From NCBI GenBank assembly GCA_039931615.1, contig JBDTRR010000011.1:41097-105096 (forward strand): 64,000 nucleotides of DNA, in the 5' to 3' direction. Under the pieces are notes generated by a model. It saw only the letters and a program-made list of their open reading frames with translations. It was not told the origin of the DNA and searched no databases. Both the position numbers and the translations under genes were made by a program. Origin of the DNA: JAHFUI01 sp039931615 (lineage in GTDB: Bacteria > Acidobacteriota > Vicinamibacteria > Vicinamibacterales > CAVVIG01). Positions 16,791 through 24,900 of the stretch are shown here, piece by piece; positions within the stretch are counted from its first letter, which is position 1; each line of letters starts with the position of its first letter.

Positions 16791-18047
16791 CTAGGACCCC
16801 GGCTGGGGCTGGCAGCGTTGGGCGCCGATCTGTTGAACCTTGTCTTGAAACGCGGCCACCCAGTCGTCAATCGCCGACGCCCGGCGGCCTTCCCGGACTG
16901 ACCCGGCCAAGCCCGAAGCCTTGTCGACGCGGGCGGCGGAGAAGATCGCGCGCAGGTGCGCCGGTGAGAGGCGCTGCAGCTGCTGGAGCAGAAACCGGCG
17001 GCCCTCGTCGGAAATCACCGGATCGCCCAGACCGTCGCGCCCCGCGGCAAGCGAGACAGTGAGGCGGCCGCGGCAGCCGCCGTTCTCCAGGTCCTTGAAC
17101 ACGGTCTTGCCGCGCCACGCCTCGAGATTCATCTTCGCGCCGCCCCCGCTCGAGGCGCGACCGGCACCGCCGAACGTGGCCCCGAGATCGACGACCATCG
17201 CCGCGGCACGAGCGCAAGCCGAACCGGCGCGCGCCTCCTGCAGTACCAGGCTGCTGTCCGATCCGCCCCACGGCCGGGTCTGACCGGCGGCGAGGCTGAC
17301 CGGGGCGTCGCAATACAGCACCTGCTGCTCAGGTTTGCGATCGCCGTGCTGGATCAGCACGCCGAGCAGCGCCAGCGCGTCGAAATGTGTGCGCTGCCGG
17401 ATGCGCTCCGGGCCAGGTGGCAGCCCCTTGATGGCCTCGTCCAGCTCGCGCCATGACCAGCCCTGATCGCGGTCATGACGGGAGAGAATCAGCGGGTGGC
17501 GAAGGGGAAACTCCTGGAGCTGCGCCAGGTAGAAACGCCGGCGCCGATCGCCCGCCCCACTCATTGGATCCCTCGGGCACCCCTCGCACTGCAGATTCAG
17601 CGGCAGCGCGTGGATGGTTGCGAACCCCAGCGCCCACATCAGGCGGGACGCCGCGACGCCGGCGAAGACTTCGCGATTGCCGCCCTGGAGCTCGGGATCC
17701 CAATACTTGACGCGCAACCGGTGCCGGTCGCCAGTCGTGCACAGGAACTTCAGCGAATTGCCGCCCAGCTCGCGGCCGGGCGTCGTGAACAGACAGTCGA
17801 TGCCTGCCTCGGCGCTGGCGGCCTCGAATGAAAAGGGGAAGATGCCGGCGGGGCCGGTCCGGAGCGCGTCTGGCGTCAGCGGGTCCGGCTCGCGCCAGAT
17901 CGTCGCCTGCGCCAGATAGGCGGTTCGGCCCGGGACGCTGGTGAGGATGGCTGAAACGGCCGGCGGCTCGTCCGCCCTCACCCAGGCAACGCTGAAGGCC
18001 AGCATCACCAAACTGGTAGCAGTCGCCAACACTGACCTGAACGGCAT
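16791..18047 (-). CDS. exported protein with kinase-like HGDRK and DLG motifs
   Basis: A 418-residue secreted protein. ATG at 18047 has GAGGGA upstream, and a signal peptide ends near VRADE. In the second half it has LLGVLIQHGDRKPEQQ and, about 50 residues later, MVVDLGATFG. That order and spacing (HxDRK then DxG) resemble the catalytic and metal-binding loops of atypical protein kinases of the HipA/Fam20 type. Homologous exported proteins are, as far as I know, unannotated. Kinase activity is an inference; no glycine-rich loop is obvious. It is divergent from tag. Confidence 0.75.
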   Translation of the reverse strand: MPFRSVLATATSLVMLAFSVAWVRADEPPAVSAILTSVPGRTAYLAQATIWREPDPLTPDALRTGPAGIFPFSFEAASAEAGIDCLFTTPGRELGGNSLKFLCTTGDRHRLRVKYWDPELQGGNREVFAGVAASRLMWALGFATIHALPLNLQCEGCPRDPMSGAGDRRRRFYLAQLQEFPLRHPLILSRHDRDQGWSWRELDEAIKGLPPGPERIRQRTHFDALALLGVLIQHGDRKPEQQVLYCDAPVSLAAGQTRPWGGSDSSLVLQEARAGSACARAAAMVVDLGATFGGAGRASSGGGAKMNLEAWRGKTVFKDLENGGCRGRLTVSLAAGRDGLGDPVISDEGRRFLLQQLQRLSPAHLRAIFSAARVDKASGLAGSVREGRRASAIDDWVAAFQDKVQQIGAQRCQPQPGS

Positions 18048-18156
18048 GAGTGGTCCCTCGTCGATGCGCCGGTCCGGCCGGGATGCGGCGAACGACAGCA
18101 CGGACTCCAGCGCCGATGGGTGTACCGCTGGAACGCAGCTATTGTAGTGTTGCCGG

Positions 18157-18756
18157 ATGAGCCAGCCGTCCACATCTACGGTACACCGCTGTTCCTGGGC
18201 CGACGGCGATGCGCTGCTGCGGGAGTATCACGACGTCGAATGGGGCGTCCCGGAATACGACAGCCGCGCACTCTGGGAAAAGCTGATGCTGGACGGCTTC
18301 CAGGCCGGCCTGTCCTGGCTGATCATCCTACGCAAGCGCGACGCGTTCCGGCGCGCCTTCCGGGACTTCGATCCAGAGCGGGTGGCGCGGTTCGGAGACG
18401 CCGACGTCGCTCGGTTGCTGAACGACGCGGGCATCGTCCGCTCCCGCGCCAAGATCGCGGCGACGATCGGGGGCGCGCGCGCCTACCTCGCGATGCGCGA
18501 CGCCGGAGAGGATCTCGCCACGTTCGTCTGGCAGATGGCCGGCGGACAGCCGATCCAGAACCAGGGCGGGGCGCACGTCAGCAGCCCGCTTTCGGCGGAG
18601 ATCTCCGAGGCCCTGAAGGCGCGGGGATTCAAATTCGTCGGTCCGGTCATCGTCTATGCCTGGATGCAGGCGGTCGGCATCGTCAACGACCACTCGACGG
18701 ACTGCTTCCGGAGGACGGCCGTCCAGGCCTTTGAACGGCCGCCGCGTGATCGATGA
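18157..18756 (+). CDS. tag: DNA-3-methyladenine glycosylase I
   Basis: A 199-residue base-excision repair glycosylase that removes 3-methyladenine. The structural zinc site of TAG is complete: Cys in HRCSWAD, His in EYHDVEWG and the C-terminal His and Cys in NDHSTDC. The pocket segment GFQAGLSWLIILRKRDAFR, with conserved Glu and Trp positions, is intact. The ATG is at 18157 and length is normal for the family. It reads divergently from the exported kinase-like gene. Confidence 0.96.
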   Translation: MSQPSTSTVHRCSWADGDALLREYHDVEWGVPEYDSRALWEKLMLDGFQAGLSWLIILRKRDAFRRAFRDFDPERVARFGDADVARLLNDAGIVRSRAKIAATIGGARAYLAMRDAGEDLATFVWQMAGGQPIQNQGGAHVSSPLSAEISEALKARGFKFVGPVIVYAWMQAVGIVNDHSTDCFRRTAVQAFERPPRDR

Positions 18757-18774
18757 AGCCCTTGCAAAAGTGCA

Positions 18775-19060
18775 CTAGCGAAGCAGCTTGAGGAACGCCA
18801 CGATGTCCACCTGGTCCTGCTTCGTCAGGTCGACGCCCGGAGTGCCGCCGCCCGGTGGAGTCGTAATGATCGCAAAAGAATTTCGCGTAGTGCTCGAGCA
18901 GGTCCTCGAGCGTCTTCGCCGAGTTGTCATGGAAGTACGGCGCCGTCTGCACCACACCCCACAGCGTTGGGATCTTGAACGCGTTGAGGCTCTTGACGGC
19001 GAGCGGAATGCGGACCAGCAGGGTGGCATCGGCGAGCATCCGATCGACGCCATGACCGCC
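18775..19060 (-). pseudogene. remnant of a di-haem cytochrome c peroxidase/MauG-like protein
   Basis: One reading frame gives LNAFKIPTLWGVVQTAPYFH and TLEDLLEHYAKFF, the C-terminal signature of cytochrome c peroxidase/MauG-type cytochromes. The expected end, PGVDLTKQDQVDIVAFLKLL, follows in a different frame, so there is a frameshift near 18860. No CxxCH haem motif or N-terminal part remains upstream. It is a degraded 3' fragment lying between tag and the epimerase gene; 19061-19284 contains no recognisable gene. Confidence 0.7.
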
Positions 19061-19284
19061 AGGGTGCGATCGCTGGGTGCGGGGAACGGCTGGGGTGCGC
19101 TCATTCGAGACAGGATCCCTGACGCCATCTGGAGACCGCCCATCGGCGAGGATACCGATTCGCGTCGCCGGGCCTGCCGCTCCGGGAAATTGCGACCCTG
19201 ACCGGCTGCGGCCTGTGGACAGATCAATACCCCGTTGCTGGCAGTCGTCAACGAATTCCGGGTTACGTCCGGTTGGCCGCGAGC

Positions 19285-20298
19285 TTAGAGACGACCGGCA
19301 TAGCGCTCGGCAGAAGCGGCGGCATTCGCCTCCTTGACCCGCGCCTCGATCCACGGATACGTCCGGGCGATGCCTGCTTCCAGGGAAATCGACGGCTCCC
19401 AGCCGAGCACCTGGCGCAGCCGCGTGTTGTCGGAGTTGCGGCCGCGCACGCCCTGTGGTCCGGGCACATGCTTCTTCTCGATCCGGATCCCCGCGGCATC
19501 CGCCACCAGATCGGACAGCGCGTTGATGCTGATCAGCCGGTCCTGCCCGAGATTGATCGGGTCGGGGTAATCCGACTGCATCAACTTGAAGATGCCGGTC
19601 ACGCAATCATCGATGTAGCAGAACGACCGCGTCTGCTCGCCGTCGCCCCAAATCTCCACATCGTGCGTCCCGCTCAGCCTCGCCTGCGCGACCTTGCGGC
19701 ATAACGCGGCGGGGGCTTTCTCCCGGCCGCCGTCCCAGGTCCCGAGCGGACCGAAAATGTTATGGAAGCGGACCACGCGCGTCTCGATGCCGCGCTCCTC
19801 GCGGTAGTGCCTGCACAGCCGCTCCGAGATCAGCTTTTCCCAACCGTAGGCGTCCTGCGGCTCGGCCGGATAGGCATCCTCTTCCTTCAGCGGCGTGACG
19901 TTGGCGTCCGTCTGCCTGGATTCCGGATAGACGCAGGCCGACGATGTGTAGAGATAGCGCCGGACATCGTTGGTGGCGGCGGCTTCCAGCGTGTGGGTAT
20001 TGATCAGAACGTTATTGTGCAGGATCTCGGCGTGGTGCGACGAAATGAAGCCCATCCCGCCCATGTCCGCGGCGAGCGCGTAGACCTCGTTCATGCCGCG
20101 GGTTGCTTCGAGACAGTTGTCCCAGCGCCGGAGATCGAGCAGCTGGAATTCGTCGGCATCGGTTGGCGCATACTCGGGCGCCTTGATGTCGACGCCGCGC
20201 ACCCGGTAGCCGCGGGCTTTGAGAAACGTCACCAGATGGTGGCCGATGAAGCCGCCGGCACCGGTGACGAGCGCTTTCGGGACGGCCGTCGTTTGCAT
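19285..20298 (-). CDS. GDP-mannose 3,5-epimerase-like NAD-dependent sugar epimerase
   Basis: A 337-residue extended short-chain dehydrogenase with TGAGGFIGHHL (NAD binding), AADMGGMGFI, SSACVYPE and the catalytic YGWEK. The segments FHNIFGPLGTWDGGREKAPA, GDGEQTRSF and PGPQGVRGRNSDN closely follow plant GDP-D-mannose 3,5-epimerase, which makes GDP-L-galactose and GDP-L-gulose. In bacteria such enzymes usually serve polysaccharide synthesis. ATG at 20298 is preceded by CAGGAG. About 220 codons upstream are open in frame but outside the domain and are not part of the gene. Confidence 0.88.
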   Translation of the reverse strand: MQTTAVPKALVTGAGGFIGHHLVTFLKARGYRVRGVDIKAPEYAPTDADEFQLLDLRRWDNCLEATRGMNEVYALAADMGGMGFISSHHAEILHNNVLINTHTLEAAATNDVRRYLYTSSACVYPESRQTDANVTPLKEEDAYPAEPQDAYGWEKLISERLCRHYREERGIETRVVRFHNIFGPLGTWDGGREKAPAALCRKVAQARLSGTHDVEIWGDGEQTRSFCYIDDCVTGIFKLMQSDYPDPINLGQDRLISINALSDLVADAAGIRIEKKHVPGPQGVRGRNSDNTRLRQVLGWEPSISLEAGIARTYPWIEARVKEANAAASAERYAGRL

Positions 20299-20946
20299 GT
20301 CTGCTCCTGTTGGTCGGCAGTCCGCAGCCGGGCGCGCTCCCGGACCGGCGCCAGTCAGGTCGCTCTCATAGCGCGCAGGAGCCTGGCCGGCCGCGGTTGG
20401 GGAATTGGACACCGGATCAGACATCACGACCTCGAGCGTGCAAGGGAGAAAAGACCGTCGGCAGCGCCAACCATCGGGCGCGCGTCCGCGGCCGCCGGCA
20501 GCCTGCCGCCGCGCCAGCACTCCCCTTGCAGCACCAGACTGATCGTGATCGCTGTGCAGTCTCGAGACCGGCCGACAACTCGTCCTCGCCGGACGTGTTT
20601 TTCCTCGTCGCGGCGATGTCCGGACCCCTTGCGATCATACACGGAACGGATCGGCGCTGCGGCGCAGCCGGTCACCGACCGGGCGGCATCGTGGTGCGGA
20701 CGCTCTCAGCGGGGGGAAGAACCGGCGGCGCTATTTCATCTGGTGGGGCCAGGTGACACACGATGCCGGTGGCATCAGGCGCGGAGCGCGGCGCCCGCGT
20801 GGCCGGGCGTGACGGCCGTGCATACGGTGGCCTTGAGGGAGGACACACGCCTCATGCCCCGATCACCAGGATGTGACGCATCACGGTCCAGGGAACCGAC
20901 CGGCCGCGGTGGACCGGTCCGCCCGACGTGACACGCCATCCGGGAA
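20299..20946. other. intergenic stretch without a recognised gene
   Basis: Open frames here (including an upstream extension of the epimerase frame) show no family similarity and no ribosome-binding sites. The stretch lies between the epimerase and the coiled-coil gene, both leftward, and presumably carries the epimerase promoter. Confidence 0.55.
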
Positions 20947-21216
20947 TCAGTCGCTCGAGGCGTTCGTTTCGCTGCCGCGATCGTCGGCGTCGTGGTGGCC
21001 GTTGCCGTTCTGATCCGATTGCTGGTCGGCGGGGTTGGCCCCGAACGCCACTCTCTGGAGTGCGACCGCGACCGCGTCGAGCTGGGCCTCCAGGTGGGCC
21101 GTCCTCCGGCGCTGCATTTCCAGGTGGTGCTCCTGACGCAGGAGCTCGACCTGCTGCCGTTCGATGATCAACCGCTGTTCTTCAAGCTCCGCGCGCACGG
21201 TTCGCCGGCCAGGCAT
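20947..21216 (-). CDS. small coiled-coil hypothetical protein
   Basis: 89 residues. ATG at 21216 follows AGGAG with a leader almost identical to that of the epimerase gene. The N-terminal two thirds form a strongly charged heptad-like coiled coil (ELEEQRLIIERQQVELLRQE, then RRTAHLEAQLDAVAVALQ). The C-terminus is disordered and acidic (DQNGNGHHDADD). No known family; it may be a structural or regulatory small protein. Confidence 0.6.
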   Translation of the reverse strand: MPGRRTVRAELEEQRLIIERQQVELLRQEHHLEMQRRRTAHLEAQLDAVAVALQRVAFGANPADQQSDQNGNGHHDADDRGSETNASSD

Positions 21217-21440
21217 GTCTGCTCTCCTGTTTGAAGAGGAGCGGTCCCTCGTTGCAGGGCCCGCAAAAAAAGCGAGACCAGTTTAGGTCGGTTGTCGCTG
21301 GGAAAGCTGTTCGGTTTTGGACAGGATGATGGTGCAGCTTGGACAATTGGACCGACAAGACGCGGCGGGCCGGCGATAGTGACGCCGCCGAGATCAGCAG
21401 CCTCGCCATCGTCTAGGCTGGAGTCGTCACCCAGTCGTGG

Positions 21441-21520
21441 CCGGAAGAAAAAAAGGGGTCGGGAGTCGTTTCCGAGGATGCCGCGGCGGAAACGACTCCC
21501 GACCCTTTCTTTTCTTCCGG
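21441..21520. repeat. 80-bp near-perfect palindrome (MITE/REP-like)
   Basis: Ends CCGGAAGAAA and TTTCTTCCGG are complementary. The inner arms GGGTCGGGAGTCGTTTCCG and CGGAAACGACTCCCGACCC pair perfectly over 19 bp, with a 12-bp centre. It lies in a gene-free gap just outside the tRNA-Asp fragment that marks the left edge of the island. Such elements are usually dispersed genomic repeats mobilised by a transposase in trans. Confidence 0.8.
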
Positions 21521-21572
21521 GACATCTGGAGACGGCGGATCGGGAATCCGCTATCTCCAATGCCTGGTGTGA

Positions 21573-21625
<53 letters not shown>

Positions 21626-21771
21626 GGGAGTCAACGACACCAGATCGCAGCCGACCCCGTAAAAATCGGGGTCGGCTCTCCCTTATCGTGGCCGTCCGAT
21701 GCGGCTGATGGACGCGTGTTCCGGAATTTGTTGCACGTTCTTGCAAACTGCCAGACGACTACAGGCGATGC

Positions 21772-22155
21772 TCAAACGCGCACGATTTGCGGCAAATGAT
21801 CGAAGTGCTTGTCGCGTGCGTGAAGCGCCAGGTTGTGTTGCAGAACAAGCGCGGCGAGCCACATATCGTTTGTGGGGATCGGTGTGCCCTGTTTCCGGAG
21901 TTGATGAAACACGGCGGCGTAATGGTGGGTGGTTTGATCGTCGGCAAACAGGACAAGCACCCCCTCTTTGAAGAGGAACTGACGAAGTGTTCGCTCGTTG
22001 TCCGCTTGTCGCCGACCATGAACGAACCCGGCTCGAAGCTCGCCGAGGACCACGAACGGCAGCAGGATGGCATCGGCCTCCTCGAGCAACGACACCGTCT
22101 CGTCGACTCCTTTACAGAGATCGACGTATCGGTTGGTGTCGAGCGCGACCCTCAC
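21772..22155 (-). CDS. vapC: PIN-domain ribonuclease toxin, VapC family
   Basis: 127 residues, a complete PIN domain. The acidic catalytic residues are in VALDTNRYVDLCKG, VVLGELRAGF (Glu), IPTNDMWLAALVL (the ND of the active site) and a C-terminal TRDKHF-like segment (HARDKHFDHLP). VapC toxins cleave specific RNAs, often initiator tRNA. The ATG overlaps the end of the upstream antitoxin gene by 4 bp. It is the most distal (leftmost) cassette gene in the array. Confidence 0.9.
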   Translation of the reverse strand: MRVALDTNRYVDLCKGVDETVSLLEEADAILLPFVVLGELRAGFVHGRRQADNERTLRQFLFKEGVLVLFADDQTTHHYAAVFHQLRKQGTPIPTNDMWLAALVLQHNLALHARDKHFDHLPQIVRV

Positions 22156-22394
22156 CGCCAGAGGCCCGCGTCCACCTCATCCTGCGCCGCGAGTGCCCGA
22201 TCGACGGCCTGATCGGGCTTCCACGTACCGGCGATGTCACGCAGATCGCGGCGTTTTCGCGGGCTCCCGGACATGCCGGAGCCCTCTCTCAGGGCGTCGA
22301 CTGCGGCTTCATTGAGACTCTTGCCGGCCGCCCGAGCACGCTGGCGAAGAGCGCTGTCGATCGCAGACGGAATGCCTCGAATCGTGTACTGCAT
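22152..22394 (-). CDS. vapB: VapB/FitA-like antitoxin
   Basis: 80 residues with a ribbon-helix-helix start (MQYTIRGIPSAIDSALRQRA, then AGKSLNEAAVDALREG) of the FitA/VapB type, followed by a toxin-binding tail with WKPDQAVDRALAAQDEVD. It precedes and overlaps vapC. Such pairs repress their own promoter and stabilise the DNA that carries them; toxin-antitoxin cassettes are frequent in large integron arrays. Confidence 0.85.
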   Translation of the reverse strand: MQYTIRGIPSAIDSALRQRARAAGKSLNEAAVDALREGSGMSGSPRKRRDLRDIAGTWKPDQAVDRALAAQDEVDAGLWR

Positions 22395-22468
22395 GCACCC
22401 AGTATAGGCACCGCATGCACTCGATGCAAGCGTGTCAGGCGCAGAACGCCTGTGCCTTGTTTTCGTCT

Positions 22469-22540
22469 GCCCAACGCGCCAAATGAGCCGCGCGCCGCAG
22501 CGGAGCAGGCCGGCGCGTCGGCTGCAAGAGTACTAGTCAT
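22469..22540 (-). repeat. attC-like site 7 (degenerate distal box)
   Basis: Read on the minus strand, it ends in a good GTTGGGC box and has complementary arms GCAGCCGACGCGCCG and CGGCGCGCGGCTC. The 5' box (GACTAGT) has lost the AAC. It lies between the VapBC genes and a gene-free spacer of about 180 bp that ends at the next attC. Confidence 0.55.
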
Positions 22541-22654
22541 GGCAGGTGCTCCCATCGTCGGGCCGTCAGTGAGCCTGGCGTCCGGACATTGACTTGCGCG
22601 GACTCCGGCTGCGACCAAGCCCCCGATCATGTCACGTCGATTCCGGCGTTGTCT

Positions 22655-22742
22655 GGCTAACGTGACGAATGAGCCGTGCACCCTAGCCAGTGACATGATC
22701 ACACGGGACGGCGGGTGCGCCGGCTCCATTCGGGTGTTAGAC
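22655..22742 (-). repeat. attC site 6
   Basis: Minus-strand reading: GTCTAAC at the 5' end and GTTAGCC at the 3' end, with internal arms GAGCCGGCGCACCC and GGGTGCACGGCTC. This is the imperfect palindrome with R-prime and R-double-prime boxes that integron integrases recognise as folded single strand. It is the 3' site of the S9 peptidase cassette. Confidence 0.82.
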
Positions 22743-22784
22743 GCACAAACCGTGTTCAGAGACCGGCACGGATCCCCAAGCATG

Positions 22785-24725
22785 TCAGTGTGTGATCGTC
22801 ACTGCCTGACGTTGTTTCAGGTACTTGTCGAGAAACGCGATCACCCCGGTGTAACCTTTGATCTCGTTCTCCTTCTTCACGAAGCCGTGTCCTTCATCCG
22901 GAAAGAGCACGTACTCCACCGGCACGCCATTCTTCGTCGCGGCCGAGACGATCTCATCGGACTCGACCTTGAGTACGCGCGGATCGTTAACGCCCTGCAG
23001 CACCATGAGCGGCACCTTGATCCTGGCCGCGTTGAAGAGCGGTGAAATTCGTCGAAGACGCGCGGCGTCCGTCTTCGGGTCGCCCATCTCGTCATAGAGC
23101 GCGTCGCGGAACGATCCCCACCACGCAGGCACGCTCTCGAGGGTGCGTACCCAGTTCGAGATGCCGAACAAATCCACTCCGACCTTGAAGGCGTCTGGCT
23201 GCAGTGTGAGCGCTGCCAGCACCATGTATCCACCGTAGCTGCCCCCAAGTATGCCGATGCGCTCGGGATCCACCTTGCCGGTTGCGACAAGCATGCTCTT
23301 GCTGGCAACAACATCGCCCAGGTCGGCTTCACCGTGCTTCCGATCATCCATCGCAAAAAATGTCTTGCCGTAGCCGGAGCTGCCGCGGTTATTGATGTCG
23401 TACACGACGTACCCGTGATTGACCAGGACCTGGGTCAACGCGCGGTAGGCGATCACGGCCTGGTCGCCTGGGCCGCCGTGAACCATCACGAGTGCAGGGG
23501 CCTTGTTCGCCGCGGATGCCTGGTGCGGGGTGTACAGCAGTCCCGGAATTTCCAGGCCGTCGTATGACTTGAATCGAACGTTGGTCGGCACCACGAGGTC
23601 ATCGCGCCGTATTTTCAGATTGAGGGAGTTCGTGAGGCGTTGCGGCGGACCGTCAATCGCGGCGGCGTACAACTCATCCGGCACACTCCCGTCCGAGGCG
23701 TAAAACGCGAACGCTGAATCGTCACGCGAGATCGCAAACGCGCCGATCGATCCCGCCGGAAGTTGCGCAAGGTGCGCCGGTGTAAAGGTGATCGCGTCGA
23801 GCACGCGAAACGCGGCGCGCGCATCTTCGTTGACCATCACCGTTAGATACTTGCCGCTTTTCGAATAGCTGGCGCCGACCACATCCCAGCTTTCCTGATA
23901 AACGGTGTTCGCGCTGCCGTCCGCCACGCCGATGCTGCGAAGCGACGCGAACTCACGCCCTTCGTTCGATGTGTAGAGCAGCCTCGTTCCGTCAGGAGAG
24001 AAATCTGCCGGCATGTTGTTGACCGCGCCGCTGTGTGGAGTAAGGTTCCGGGTCGTGTTCCTCTGACGATCGTGCAGAAAGATGTCCGAATTCGACGTCG
24101 TGCGCGTCTTGATCAGCGCGATGTGGCGCTTGTCGCGCGACACCGCGCCGAAGTCAAAGCCATCGGTATTTCTGTAGAAGAGCGTTCGGCCGTACCCTTC
24201 GATGGAAATCTCGTAGAGGTCGAAGTATCGCGGATCCCTTTCGTTGGTCGACACGAACATCGAGCGGTCGTCGCCTGCCCAGCCGAGAAAATTCGCTTTC
24301 AACTTGGTGCCCGGCGTCAGGTCCCGGGTGGACCCGTCCGGGCTCTGCACGTAGATGTGCGTCAGCTCGTTGCCGCCCTCGTCAGTGGAATAGATGAACC
24401 GGTCATCGGCCGGAAAGTACGAGACGGCGAAGATCGCGTTACCGATTGAGTGTGTCAACGGGCGTGGCGCGCCGCCAGACGGCGGAATGGCGTAGGCGTT
24501 CCAGATCCCTGATACGTCCGACGATACGAGGAGGGTGCGGCCGTCCGATGCCCACGAAAGGCCCCGGAAACGCGTGTTCTGATAGACGTCTTCAACCGAG
24601 TAGGTCTGCGGCGCGATTGGCTCGGCTTTCGCGTCGACGGGAGTGGCCTCGCGTGTAGACCTCCCGGGATTGCACGCGATCACGGTGACGGCTGCGATAC
24701 ATGAAAGTGCGCGCATTACACGCAT
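22785..24725 (-). CDS. S9-family prolyl oligopeptidase-type lipoprotein (integron cassette gene)
   Basis: 646 residues. An N-terminal lipobox (VIAC near residue 18) suggests a lipoprotein. A beta-propeller of WD40-like/TolB-like repeats follows (GLSWASDGRTLLVSSD, FSPDGTRLLYTSNEG). The C-terminal alpha/beta hydrolase has the catalytic Ser in GGSYGGYM, Asp in GVNDPRV and His in EGHGF, typical of S9C acylaminoacyl-peptidase-like enzymes. It is bounded by attC sites on both sides, giving a cassette of about 2.1 kb, very long for an integron cassette. Start is the ATG at 24725; MRALS four codons later is an alternative. Confidence 0.92.
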   Translation of the reverse strand: MRVMRALSCIAAVTVIACNPGRSTREATPVDAKAEPIAPQTYSVEDVYQNTRFRGLSWASDGRTLLVSSDVSGIWNAYAIPPSGGAPRPLTHSIGNAIFAVSYFPADDRFIYSTDEGGNELTHIYVQSPDGSTRDLTPGTKLKANFLGWAGDDRSMFVSTNERDPRYFDLYEISIEGYGRTLFYRNTDGFDFGAVSRDKRHIALIKTRTTSNSDIFLHDRQRNTTRNLTPHSGAVNNMPADFSPDGTRLLYTSNEGREFASLRSIGVADGSANTVYQESWDVVGASYSKSGKYLTVMVNEDARAAFRVLDAITFTPAHLAQLPAGSIGAFAISRDDSAFAFYASDGSVPDELYAAAIDGPPQRLTNSLNLKIRRDDLVVPTNVRFKSYDGLEIPGLLYTPHQASAANKAPALVMVHGGPGDQAVIAYRALTQVLVNHGYVVYDINNRGSSGYGKTFFAMDDRKHGEADLGDVVASKSMLVATGKVDPERIGILGGSYGGYMVLAALTLQPDAFKVGVDLFGISNWVRTLESVPAWWGSFRDALYDEMGDPKTDAARLRRISPLFNAARIKVPLMVLQGVNDPRVLKVESDEIVSAATKNGVPVEYVLFPDEGHGFVKKENEIKGYTGVIAFLDKYLKQRQAVTITH

Positions 24726-24787
24726 GGCGATCCCCTTGTCTCAGGTATTTGATCTGTGTCTCGCCCAAGAGTGCTCTCGCTAGAGGC

Positions 24788-24860
24788 GTCTAACGATTCC
24801 GAATGAGCCGCGGCGCGCAGGCTTCAGTTCTGCGCCGTCGGCTCCATTGGGCGGTTAGTC
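24788..24860 (-). repeat. attC site 5
   Basis: 73 bp. Minus-strand boxes GACTAAC and GTTAGAC; arms GAGCCGACGGCGCA and TGCGCGCCGCGGCTC with one-base asymmetries of the kind seen as extrahelical bases in attC hairpins. It is the 3' site of the creatininase cassette. Confidence 0.87.
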
Positions 24861-24900
24861 GGCATTTGAATGACATCAGCAATGCCGAGCCTGGCCCTGC

